Assembly: GCF_001638985.1 (NCBI RefSeq)
Contig: NW_017265142.1
Coordinates: 1,108,572 to 1,172,571, forward strand
DNA: 64,000 nt
Direction: 5' to 3'
DNA from: Phycomyces blakesleeanus NRRL 1555(-)
Lineage: Eukaryota; Mucoromycota; Mucoromycetes; Mucorales; Phycomycetaceae
Part shown: in pieces, positions 1-10,550 of the stretch
Layout of the letters: each line of letters opens with the position of its first letter
How positions within the stretch are numbered: the stretch's first letter is position 1
Notes under the pieces: model-generated
The model's database searches: none
Seen by the model: the letters and a program-made list of their open reading frames with translations, nothing else
What the model was told of the DNA's origin: nothing
Program-made: the position numbers and the translations under genes

Positions 1-1440
1 TATGTAGCATTTGCTACTATATCAAAAAAAAACAATTGCGTTGGTATGGCCGTTTAAGTTGGTACCACAAATGGATATTTCATTAGGAATAGCTACTGTG
101 TCTGGACCTCCAGCCATAAGCTTATTCTTATTACCAGCTCGCAAAAGAAAGTTTTTGGGATCTTCAAGTTTTCTTCTAATCTCAGGGTTGCTTGCTTTTA
201 CAATCATCATATTGGTATATACATGTAGTGTATTTACAAAAGCCTAATCATGCGTTCTACTGATGTATTGGGCAACGGTTTGGGATTTCGACGTCCTTGG
301 ATTGGCATGAGGAGCTTGTTGATAATTTTCTTCAAAGACAAAAAAGAATCCACTACATGGAACATTCACAAGTACAGGGTTGACTGCCTTAATTGTATCT
401 TGAATCCGACAATTTACTGCACTGGAAATATATTTATTGACCATTGAGACTTCACCCCAGACTATTAATTCCGTTCTGCGTAGAAATTGTGCGACTTGAG
501 AGCTGGCAAAGATAGAGCACATGGAGTTCATGTCAACATTAATTGGAATCTTAAATCAAAGACGTGCTGTACGACCACTATCTAATAATAGGGCAGCAAT
601 TCCACTGGTTGCAACAGCAAGAGAAATTTTTTGTTGCTGTCGTACTTTCTGGAAAAGAACATTACATACAAAGATATTTCCTGTGCCACCTGGTCTATTC
701 ACAAAGTATAGTCTTGCTCCAAGTTGACTTCCATGCATTGCTTTCATAATAGAATTGTATAATGCTTGTTGGGAGCCATTGAAGTAAGGCTGATCTGGGT
801 GGGACAAAATATACGCTTTATTGCATAGATCTTCTTGTTCTTGGATAAGTTTTCTTGACACTTGGCGATGTGTAGTCTGACCTGATGTTTCTGGTAAATG
901 TGGAAGAGTAGGTCAACTAAATGATGCAATTGAAACAGGATTTGTCGAAAGATGATTCTCAATGTCTCACAGACACCTGTAATACATACCTTGAGATGGT
1001 TCAAGGGATTTATTATATTGACTTATTATTTCTGAGTGGAGATAATATTCAGCTAGAGAAGATCGATATCTAACCCTTACAATACCAAGAGAACAGCAAA
1101 TGAGTGCCGTAGATTAGATGGTAATTGATAGGCTGTTACCTCTTCTAGACAAGATTTTTCACTCACCGTAATTATTAAATAAACGCAAGGCATGGCAAGC
1201 AGCTTGGTTTATATTGTATTCTTGACCTTCTACAGTGCGGATATTTTTGGAACTTGTAGCACCGGGAACATTACATAGCAGTAGTCTAAAAAAATGAACT
1301 CTCTGTATCCCTTGGTGAGACAAAGTATATTCTTCCGATTATTTTTTTCTTCTTTGACATAAATTCTAGATTTTGGATCGTTTGTTCCAAGCAGAGTGCT
1401 CAGGAAATCCACCATAAGTATAGTGCTGTTAGTTCAGATG
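1..1440 (-). pseudogene. Decayed Helitron-type PIF1-like helicase
   Basis: Broken minus-strand coding remnant that runs off the left edge. Pieces from about 860 down to 22 read like the helicase part of a Helitron rolling-circle transposon. A worn Walker A (RPGGTGNI, near 677-704) is followed by a worn Walker B (LIVWGEVSMV, near 439-475), where intact relatives have GKT and a DE pair. The segment FKIPINVDMNSMC lies in the same frame as the Walker A segment but after an in-frame TGA at 556-558. A second stop lies at 244-246. Upstream, at about 1190-1260, a readable piece (QEYNINQAACHALRLFNN) resembles the region that precedes the helicase in these elements. The Walker A lysine is lost and several stops are present, so the protein cannot be active. 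I infer Helitron rather than cellular Pif1 from the sequence style and the repeat-rich setting. Confidence 0.6.
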
Positions 1441-3455
1441 GGAAGAATTATAGTGAGCTTTTGTTGTCAATGTAATCCTACCCCCTCCATAGAAACATAC
1501 GGGCTCATTATTCTCAAGATTGATTGCTAGTCTTTGATGAGATGGATGTTTTTTGATGTAATTGGTTTGAAAATATTTTTTAGTATGATTCTGAGGCGGA
1601 AACATATTAGGAATTAAGGGATTTAGTTATCTCATTAATTCGCTGCTGTTGTTGACCCAAAGATACTGAGTGGGTCGTTGAATAGAAAACATTGCACGAT
1701 AATGTTACTTATATACATATTTCTATAGATATTTTATGTAGACATTGTATTTTAAACAAATATTTGTTGCTTGGCACAACTCATCAATTATCCGGATCAA
1801 CGTTAGTTTTGGATATTGATTGATTATTCACAAGCTTTTTATTTACAATGTTCTATGCTTTTTTTAATATATGTATATATTGGAGGTATCGATGTATAAA
1901 CTAAAATATTTAATTATTAAAATAAATAAATAAATAGATAGATAACGTTGGCTCCCAACCAAGAAAGGTCGTTAGATAGTCTGTAATAACAGCAAGCTCT
2001 TATATAACTTTATGTATAATTGGTTATTGATATAGTGCATTTGTGATCAATTCTTATTATTTTACTGTAGAGCCTAAATGTAGATTTCAAACAGCTATTT
2101 TGATACGAATATTCCTGTATTAATTTCAGGACACGCCGTTTTACCCTAAAAGTCTAAAGACATTGGACCTGAAGAAAACAGTCACATAATTAGTTGAGAA
2201 AAATAAAAACGCCGTGTCCTTAAGATAGGTGATAAAAATGACAAATTAAATACAGAAAATTGGCCCTACATACAAATTGATTGACCAAATCCTGCTTAAA
2301 TATGTAATTAACCTGGTTAGTTACATTAAGATCCACCATTTAAGCGTTTTTTTACATCAATTGCTCAAATATTAATCAAATTCTAATATTTTCCCTTCAA
2401 AAAAAAAGCACATCGTTTAATAATAGAATTTGGGATGTTTGCAACACATGGCCATGCTTGATGTAAAATTTTTTTTGGATAGGATATACGCTTTCAACTT
2501 TGCTATTAAAAAAATTGCAGGTTTCTATCTCTATATACTAAAAAAGCTCTTTAAGTATCTAGAGTCATATCAGGCCTGAACCCAAGCTTTACATTCTTTT
2601 TATTATTAAAATATGTTCAGATACCTTGTACATTTCAAAAGTGTAATTTTTACTCTCTGATAATTAATTATCAAGAATTGATCGTAATTGGAATTATAGC
2701 TGTAATTTTAGTTGTGATTGTGATTATAATTGTGAATATTGGAGGGTATTGACTGGTAATTTACACAAAAGATAAATAAAGATAAATACATATCGTATAT
2801 ACTTTATTTCTTTATTTCTCTTTTTGGGTGAAAATGCCGTAGCTTATCCAGACTACCAATTGATGCTTGTTATCAGTTGCATGGGTCAGAACACCCATTT
2901 CCACGCATATTCTCACACACTTTTAATTTTATTTTTATGATTCTACTTATCTTGTATATTTACAAACAAATAGATAGCTAAATATCTATGTATCTATTAT
3001 GTGTGTATTTGGGCACTAGCCTCAAGAAGAAGAACCAAATTGACAGAAAAAACCCCAAGCCCTAAACTCTCTTATCGCCAAACGACGCCACCCAGACAAA
3101 GTACACTAGAGATACATACAATATACACATATGCATTCAGTTATTCGTTTGTTTATTTTATTTGTACATAGATATCTGCAAGCTACTGATAAGATGGTCA
3201 CTGGCTCAAAGTCATGGTAAAAAGGCTATACATAAAATATATAAATTGATGATGATTATTTTGCAATTGATAAAGTCCAAGAACATATAAATATATATAA
3301 AATATAAAGATAATATTTCGTGATTTCTATTAATAAAATCTACACGCTGATAACGAACAAATATATATATATATATATATATTATACATTTTACTGATAG
3401 CATGTTATCTTTCTTTCCTGTATTTATTGAGGCTGAGTACTGAGTCATAGACTCA
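1441..3455. other. AT-rich intergenic region, no gene seen
   Basis: No open frame with recognisable protein content on either strand. The DNA is AT-rich with many short A and T runs. It contains one small inverted-repeat element, listed separately, and a (TA)n run near 3360-3381. Confidence 0.5.
2128..2220. mobile_element. Short element with 15-bp terminal inverted repeats
   Basis: The left end (2128-2142, AGGACACGCCGTTTT) and the right end (2206-2220, AAAACGCCGTGTCCT) are inverted copies with one central mismatch, giving a 93-bp unit without coding capacity. This is the size and form of a miniature inverted-repeat transposable element (MITE). I could not see a convincing target-site duplication, and an unrelated stem-loop is possible. 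Confidence 0.35.
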
Positions 3456-3870
3456 TCATTTCACTTTACTCTTGACAAGTGACCAGAACTGTTTGATTGG
3501 ATTCAGTTCAGGGGAATATAGAGGAAGACCTACGAGTCCATATCGTCGTGAATTGATATTTCGTTTGGTTTTTTTGGAGGTACTGTAACTACTGCAGGAG
3601 TCCGCCTTCTTTTACCAAGCCCATGGCCTGTTTCAAATTACTGTGAAAGGCTTATTCATCAAGAAAGACACATTTTGTTATGAATTCCAGGTCAGCCAAC
3701 TGCCACTTTTGGACCTGGTCATATTTCTTCTTCTTCTTCTCAAAGATGCTTTGAAGGTCTTTATAATAATACTTAGTCCATAGTTGCGCTGCCTAGATAT
3801 GAATGCCTAAGCTTTATTAGGATAAACTGCCTAGTGTCGCCTATTGAATGACTCTACAAGATTATTGCTC
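3456..3870 (-). pseudogene. IS630/Tc1-mariner DDE transposase remnant, internally deleted
   Basis: Reading the minus strand from about 3800, one frame gives WTKYYYKDLQSIFEKKKKKY, then KWQLADLEFITKCVFLDE. The FLDE motif (about 3655-3675) is the usual setting of the first catalytic Asp in IS630/Tc1-type transposases. A TAA follows it directly, and a TAG lies further on. After a jump, a second piece reads GLVGLPLYSPELNPIKQFW and ends SLVKSKVK with a stop at 3456-3458. PYSPxLNPIEQFW is the hallmark of the region around the third catalytic acid. The stretch with the second catalytic Asp is missing, so the copy is deleted internally as well as broken by stops. It is too short to show as a long open frame. 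Confidence 0.7.
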
Positions 3871-5691
3871 CTTTCATATAGATAAAATATATATAGTAGA
3901 TAATCTATATATGGATAGATTTATAGATAAAGAATATTATTAAATGATGGTAATGAAATAATTTTGTATTGTATATATAAGAGTGATGGGAATAATGGTG
4001 TTAATCTGTGCCCTGACCCAAATGTTTCATTCGATGTGAAATGTTAATATATAGAAATTAATCAGGTGGCTTGCAAGAGACAGAAAGAACAAGCAGAAAT
4101 ACTTGAGTGTCTAAATGATTGAATGATTCAATTTACTATTGGCCACCAAAATAAAGATTGAGAAATGCAAAAAAAAGGGAGGGGAGACCGAACCGAGAAA
4201 CGGATGACACGTCCAAAAGGCATGTGGATGTGAGTATGTGAGTATGTGAGTATAGGAGTGTGGGTGTGTGGGTGTGGGTGTGGGTGTGGGTGTAATGCAA
4301 TGCAATGTATAATAAAGTGTATTGTATAGTTTAAAATATGTATAATTTTTATTCTATTTTAGGAAAAAGATCTAATCTCTAGCTACTTTTCTGGGAATGG
4401 GCCCAAAGTATAAAGTCAAAATATTAAAAAAAAGTGGGACAAGATGGGTCTACAAGCTTTTCTTTTTTATATATTTATATATAAAATAAAGCACAAAAAT
4501 CGAGTGCCTTTTTGAGTCTTTGTGGACCGAGTAACCTCTTTTTTATTTGATTTGATTCGCTTTTAGTTTTGGTTCTTTAGCTTAATTATTAAGAACAAAG
4601 AGAGAAAAACTATAATAATAATATATATATATATAAAATATAAAATATATAATGCTAGAAATTGTTTAATAAATGAATTATCAGTTATTTTATCTGTCTA
4701 TTTGAATGGGCCTATTGTGTATGAAATAATTAATAAAATATAGATAGATGACAACGGCTGTTTGAAAGATGGGAACGTGTGGCCTGATAAGAGAAATAAT
4801 ATATCTATAAAAATAAAAATAAATTATAATATTAATAATTTATATTATATTGGCTTTTCATGGGTGGACAGGGGGTGATGTCATTGTATTTCTGATTCAA
4901 CACATACAAAATTATATGTATATACATAAATACATACAAACTGTAAACAATTTATACTGCTATTATCATTTTTTGCTTTGTTTGTTTTGTTTGTTTATTT
5001 TTGTGTTTCTATCCTTTTTTTTTTTTTTTTTAAAAAAAAAAGAAAGAATAATGAGTTCTTGTCGTCAAACAGGCGGGCAATGGTGCCCAACCCTAAATGA
5101 TGATTGGTCTAGACAGAGTTTGTTATCGAAGGCAAAGAAGCAGGGATCACCGCATGTGTGACGATACTGATTTGAATTAGAGATCCGCCTGAGGGACCCA
5201 AAATAAGAAAGAAATAAAAGAAATAAGAAAAAGGGAATCTGGTGAGTATATATTGTGTACATATATTATATACACAATAGAACCTTTCTTCTTTGTTATC
5301 AATTTTATTGTTACTGAAAATATACATATTTGTATCTGTTGTAGGTAGATATGATCTCTGCTTTTGAAACATTGAAACAAAACTAAATTAAATTACAATT
5401 TTAAAATTTATTTATATTTATATTTATATTTATATAAAACAGATTAACCAACCAACCCCAATACATATAAAAAAAGATAAAGAAAGATAAATCAAAATAC
5501 GACCGATAAGAAAATAAAAATAAAAATGAGAGTTTGAATGGAGATTGGAGTGTGGGAAAATATGATCTGATGATGGGATCTTATTGGTGGAGATTAAGAG
5601 ATCAGTGTTATCTTTAAGGCACCAGATTTTATTTTTTTTATTTTTATTTTATTTATTAATATTACAAGCCCAGGCCAAAAATTTATATATT

Positions 5692-5722
<31 letters not shown>

Positions 5723-5947
5723 TATATATATATTATTTTATTTTTTATATTTAATTGTTTATTTTTTTTTCCTAATATTTTTCTTGCTTTTGCTTCCATT
5801 TTCTTTTGTTTATTTGTTTGTTTGCTTATCTTTCATATATTTCTCTTTTATATATAAAAAATTTATATACTTCTTTATCATCGACATCATCATCACTATA
5901 TTATATTATATTATATTATATTATATTAATAATAATAATTTGCTCTA
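3871..5947. other. Intergenic region upstream of the GATA factor gene
   Basis: No coding sequence recognised. A G-rich minisatellite-like stretch lies at about 4225-4292 (GAGTAT and GTGTGG units). The rest is AT-rich with TTTA runs (about 5690-5720) and TTATA repeats (5895-5925). Three GATAA motifs lie close together at 5475-5510 (see separate entry). Confidence 0.5.
5475..5510 (+). promoter_or_regulatory. Cluster of three GATA-type sites
   Basis: AGATAA at 5475-5480 and 5485-5490 and CGATAAG at 5504-5510 match the HGATAR/GATAA sites that fungal GATA factors bind. They lie about 440-470 bp before the start codon of a GATA factor gene. Autoregulation is an inference. In AT-rich DNA such short motifs also occur by chance. 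Confidence 0.25.
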
Positions 5948-7714
5948 ATGGCTCATCCAACTCTTTCACCTCTGTCGCCAACTCACGAATCAATGAAATC
6001 TCGCAAGCGCTCTCTCACTCGCTGCGTTCAGTGCCTTGCCTCCTTCCGTCCTCTTCTATGGGGTCGAGAGAGCGGTAAAGGCCCTGTTTGTGATAACTGC
6101 AGCAGTCATGGAGACCACGACGCAAATCATACCCATCAGTATCAGCACCAGCACCAGTACCAGCACCAACATAATAAGCGCCCCCGTGAAGCATCCCCAG
6201 AAACCGAAGAAAACACAATTCTCCTTCTCAACCACCACAATAATCACAAAAAGGCCTCTTCTACTTCTATTTCATCAACATTATTACTATCATCGTTATC
6301 AACAACTTCTTCATCTTCTTCATCATCATCATCAAACTCTTCAGTTTCTGAGCGTTCTGCTAATATTAACAAGGCTACTGTTACTATCCAATCTATTCCA
6401 CCAAGAAGCCCAATGGAACTCGAACTCGAACTCAAACCAGTCACTCCAGATGAAAGTACCATCTGCGCAAATTGCCACACAACCACTACCCCTCTCTGGA
6501 GAAGGGATATGCTGGGAAAGACGATCTGTAATGCCTGCGGCTTGTATTACAAGCTTCATCGGGTACATCGCCCGGCAACCATGATGCGCACCGTCATCAA
6601 ACGTCGCAAGCGCTGTTCCTCATCCTCTACCGACAAAAAGGCCGACAAAGACCGGGGCCAAATCGAGCCCAAGCCGCGTAAGAAGCGTAACAGCCACCTT
6701 CAACCACGCCGGACTACCTCGAGCACCACACACAATAACAATGATGATAGCAACAAAAACAACAATGCTGATGATGATGATACTATCGCTGTTATTGTTA
6801 CTGATGCTGATACCATTGCTGTTGAAGATAATGACACACAAAAATCAACAACTCCCAACCCTGTCTCTGTCTCTGGCTCTGCTGTTGGCTCTGGTCCTGG
6901 CCTCAACTCTGGTTCTAGTGCTGGTATCTTAAATGTGACGACCGGCCGTTCAGAAGAAGAGGCCTTTGAAGACAACTGCAGCGTTGGCAGCAACAGCACG
7001 GCCACTGCATCTACTACTGCCTCCATCTCATCATCTGAAAGCTGCTTGTCAATCAGCAGTCGCCGCAGTCCTGATCTTATTGAGCACAACAGACACACAT
7101 CAGCCTGGCTCTCTCATCATCCTCATACTTCTGTTCCTCATCATCCTCACTCTTCTTCTTCCTGTGCTTCGTCCGTTTCAAGCGTCAACAGTCCTCCTCC
7201 TCCTCCTATCTCTACTTCCTCTCTTCATAATCATCATAATCTTATTAATCATCACCACCATCACTACTACAACAATAACAACAATCATCAACAACAACAA
7301 AAGTCGTTTGTTCTGCCACCTATCCAATGCCCTCCTTCTTATCAGACCAAAGAACGCAATTGCTGTTCTCATGAAGAATCACTCTTGGTACAACGACAGG
7401 ATCTCCAGCGTGAAATCAGTCGGCTGACCTCCCTATTGTCAGAAACCGTGTCAATGCTGTCCAACATTGACCAATGTCTCAACCACCCTTCCTGTCCTTG
7501 CCGTCACTGCCCACCGTCCCCTCCTTCATCGACCACCTCTGATCGCCAGCAACAAGAACAACAAGTAGCCCGCTCCCTGCTCTCCCTTGCCACATCCCCT
7601 TTACCCAAAGTGCCACTCGCACAAGCCAATTTGACTCGTCTGCCGCCAATCTCCGTCTCCTTTGATATGAGCCATCGGTTATCTCCGCCTCCCGTACGAC
7701 CATTTGGTCAATAA
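5948..7714 (+). CDS. GATA-type zinc-finger transcription factor with C-terminal coiled coil
   Basis: Nuclear DNA-binding regulator, 588 residues in one exon. A canonical fungal GATA finger spans residues 173-197 (C173, C176, C194, C197, 17-residue loop with [10 protein letters not shown]), followed by a basic tail (VIKRRKR). A second, divergent finger-like CxxC-x18-CxxC lies near the N-terminus (C26, C29, C48, C51, ending CDNC) and lacks the PLWR core. Between and after them are Ser, Asn, Asp, His and Pro-rich runs. Residues about 477-512 form a predicted coiled coil ([19 protein letters not shown]), a layout seen in AreB/Gzf3-type nitrogen-repression GATA factors. No Cys-rich linker of the siderophore-repressor (SreA/Urbs1) type is present. 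The start is the first ATG in frame; M16 is an alternative. The GATA call is certain, the nitrogen role is only inferred. Confidence 0.93.
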   Translation: MAHPTLSPLSPTHESMKSRKRSLTRCVQCLASFRPLLWGRESGKGPVCDNCSSHGDHDANHTHQYQHQHQYQHQHNKRPREASPETEENTILLLNHHNNHKKASSTSISSTLLLSSLSTTSSSSSSSSSNSSVSERSANINKATVTIQSIPPRSPMELELELKPVTPDESTICANCHTTTTPLWRRDMLGKTICNACGLYYKLHRVHRPATMMRTVIKRRKRCSSSSTDKKADKDRGQIEPKPRKKRNSHLQPRRTTSSTTHNNNDDSNKNNNADDDDTIAVIVTDADTIAVEDNDTQKSTTPNPVSVSGSAVGSGPGLNSGSSAGILNVTTGRSEEEAFEDNCSVGSNSTATASTTASISSSESCLSISSRRSPDLIEHNRHTSAWLSHHPHTSVPHHPHSSSSCASSVSSVNSPPPPPISTSSLHNHHNLINHHHHHYYNNNNNHQQQQKSFVLPPIQCPPSYQTKERNCCSHEESLLVQRQDLQREISRLTSLLSETVSMLSNIDQCLNHPSCPCRHCPPSPPSSTTSDRQQQEQQVARSLLSLATSPLPKVPLAQANLTRLPPISVSFDMSHRLSPPPVRPFGQ

Positions 7715-9083
7715 GTTTCAAAAATATATACATATATATATACACATAAAAGTGTGTAATGTATGAATATATGTATGTAAATATGTGATTTTTTCTTATA
7801 AAATACAAATACATTACATATATGTACACAAGAAAGGAAAAAGAAAGAACACCTATACACAGACACAAAAGAAATGACGACGACGAAGAAGAAGAAGTAG
7901 GGCAAGAGAGAGAGAGGGGGGAAAAGGATCAAGTATATTACAGCAACATAACAAAACATAATACAACACCCTCATACATACATATACATATATACATATT
8001 TTACAATTCAACTCATTTCCACTATCCCCCCGCTCCAACTCCCCGATTTTCAACCCCCTCCCTCTCTCCCTTCCATATCCACTTTTACCATTTTACTACA
8101 CTATACTATACTACATTACACTACACCATACTACATTACATTTGCAATTCAATTCGATTCAATTCGATTCGATTTGATTCAATTCCACTACCTTTTCTTT
8201 CTCTTTCCTTCTTTACAATCTCATGCATCTTTTATATATATATATTTCATTAGCATTTTTCTCCTTTCTTTCTTTCTTTCTTATCTTGAGCATGTCATTA
8301 TATATATATATTCCTTACATTCATTCAATTGTATTTCTCTCACTCACTCATTCATTCATTCATTCACAAAAATAAAAACCAAAAACCAAAAACCAAAAAT
8401 AATGCCTATTTTTTTTTTAATCTATCTATAATAATAAGTCATACAAGTTTATATGTATCTAGTGTATATGTATGTGGCACAGAATACAAAGCAATTTTTT
8501 TTTTTTGCTTTTTATTATCAGGAAAGAAGATCAACCAATAATGTAAAGGTTATGAGATGATAAATTTTGTACGTTGTTCTTTATTTATTTATATTGCATT
8601 CTATTCTATTCTATAATGTTATATTTAAAAAAGGAGAAAATCTTTTTTTTAAAAAAAATGTCTAATAGAGAGAGTTGATTTCATCATATTTTTATATATT
8701 ATTTATATACATAAAAATAATAAATGTGCACAATGTAAATCTAAAATCTAAATGTAAATGTAGCAATTCATCTTAATATCATCAGCATGTACTGTACTGT
8801 ACTGTACTGTACTGTAGTGAAGTGAAGTGTAATTTTTATAAATTATTATAATATAAAAAATAATAATATTTATTTATATATATTTTATAGAGAGATTTTT
8901 TTTATTGTATATTATTTCTCTGTGTGTGAGTGTGAGTGAGCGAGTTGCAGCGTGTAAAAAAAAAAGATAGTCAAAGTCTAGTCCAAGCACTGTGTTGAAT
9001 TGAATTGAATTGATTTGTACTGTGTAGTTTAGTTTAGTGTAGTGTATTGTAGTGTATATAAATAAATAAATAGATAAATAAAT
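7715..9083. other. Intergenic region with simple repeats
   Basis: Probably the 3' UTR of the GATA gene and the promoter of the next gene. It holds runs of ACTATACTAC (about 8095-8140), GATTCAATTC (8150-8185), CATT (8340-8365) and a TGTAC pentamer (8788-8817). Open frames here are low-complexity and not credible. Confidence 0.5.
8788..8817. repeat. Pentanucleotide microsatellite (TGTAC)n
   Basis: About five and a half perfect copies of a 5-nt unit, followed by GTGAA copies. Confidence 0.8.
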
Positions 9084-10550
9084 ATGCTCTGCTTGTACCT
9101 CACTATAGACAACCTGGAATCTCTGTCTGCTTCAAACCAGACCAATATCAAAACAGCATCACTCGAGGCAATAGAACACTCGACAGACCTCTGTGTACTA
9201 GTGTCATTCTCACACCCGATTGCAACAGTTGACACCCACTGGAATGACATTCAATCTCTACTCGGCAACATCTACGTTGTCCAACTCCAGGTAGCCTATG
9301 CTAATCAGCAACCACTGATGGAGTGTAATGTCCTGTTTGAATCCTGGTGTGGTTATCAAATGGCTTTCGAACCAAACCTTTCTCGCGTTCTTGTCTCTCC
9401 ACAGTGTATGTGTTATATTTTTTTCTTTTTTTTTTACATTCAAATATATATATATAAGGTGGCTTTACCCCTACCCCTTTATTCAAAAACATCTATTGAT
9501 TCATCATTTGTATATAATCTACATATCTCTTATTCTTATTGTCGTAGATGCATCATGTATTGAGGAGTGGAACTCAAGTCGAGCAAATGCTGGTCTTGGT
9601 TTATTTGAAATCCAGATCTTGGACACAACTGCAGTTACGAACACATCTACTACTATCAGATCTACACCTACGATTACTACAGTTGGCAATAATAGTCTGA
9701 ACATCAACAAGGAACCAAATGCCGTCAGCCATCATCTGTCACCAAACCAGCAGCAGAGAGATCATACAGTGGCAGTGGTGAAGGAGAACAAAGAGGAGGA
9801 TAAGAAACAGCAACAAAGGCAACAGGAGCAAGTGCACCCATTCTCTCGTGTGGCATTGGGCGGAACATTTGATCACATTCATGCAGGCCACAAGATTCTC
9901 CTCACCATGGCTGCCTTGCTAACCAACAAATCCATTGTTGTGGGTGTAACTGGTAACAAATTTTCTATATATATATATATATATATCCCATTTGTTTCAA
10001 TTTTGTAATTTCTACGTTTTAGATGATTCTATGCTTCAGTCTAAAAAGCACCGTCAGTTTATTCAACCCACCGAAAAACGTATTGGTAGTGTAGAGAGAT
10101 ACCTCCACAGTGTCCGACGTAATGTTGAACCTTATGTGAGTAGCCGTTACTACTATTACTATTTACTTGATTTGTAACAAAAAAAAACAAAAACAAAAGG
10201 TTGTACCCATTTGTGATCCTTTTGGACCAACCATAACTGATCCAGCTATCGATGCTCTTGTCTGTTCCAAAGAAACACTTCAAGGTGGAGAAGCAGGTAA
10301 TAATAAGAGCACTAATGCTATAAGCAATAAGTAATAGTAACAGTAAGAAGATTCTTATTCTAATGATAATTCATCTATTGATTGTTAATCATCAATAGTT
10401 AATCGTGAACGCCAAAAGAGAAATATGGATCCAATTGAATTACGTGTAATTGATGTGATATCGCCTAACTCTACTTCGATTGGCAGCCAAGACATGAGTG
10501 CTCTGAAGATTAGTTCTTCTTGGATCAGGCAATATTTAGCAACCAAATAA
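9084..10550 (+). CDS. Phosphopantetheine adenylyltransferase (CoA biosynthesis), five exons
   Basis: Transfers AMP from ATP to 4'-phosphopantetheine to give dephospho-CoA, the penultimate step of CoA synthesis. It is the counterpart of yeast Cab4 and of the adenylyltransferase half of animal COASY. Exons: 9084-9405, 9548-9952, 10023-10135, 10200-10296, 10399-10550, giving 362 residues. The nucleotidyltransferase signature GGTFDHIHAGH lies at residues 212-222, with HAGH as the HxGH motif. It continues into GVTD and DPFGPTITDP, and ends with the ISSSWIRQYL segment that corresponds to the family's C-terminal ISSTxIR motif. The N-terminal 110 residues are conserved-looking (IYVVQLQ). A Gln/Lys-rich low-complexity linker (about 165-203) joins the halves. 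No dephospho-CoA kinase domain follows, so it is monofunctional. All junctions are GT-AG and keep frame across the motifs. Confidence 0.9.

Noticed and set aside
6015..7427. Overlapping antisense and alternative-frame ORFs within the GATA gene
   Set aside because: Shadows of the Ser, Thr, His and Asn codon runs in the real frame.
5948..7714. Siderophore-repressor (SreA/Urbs1) identity for the GATA factor
   Set aside because: No Cys-rich linker between two canonical fingers; the N-terminal finger lacks the PLWR core and the coiled coil points elsewhere.
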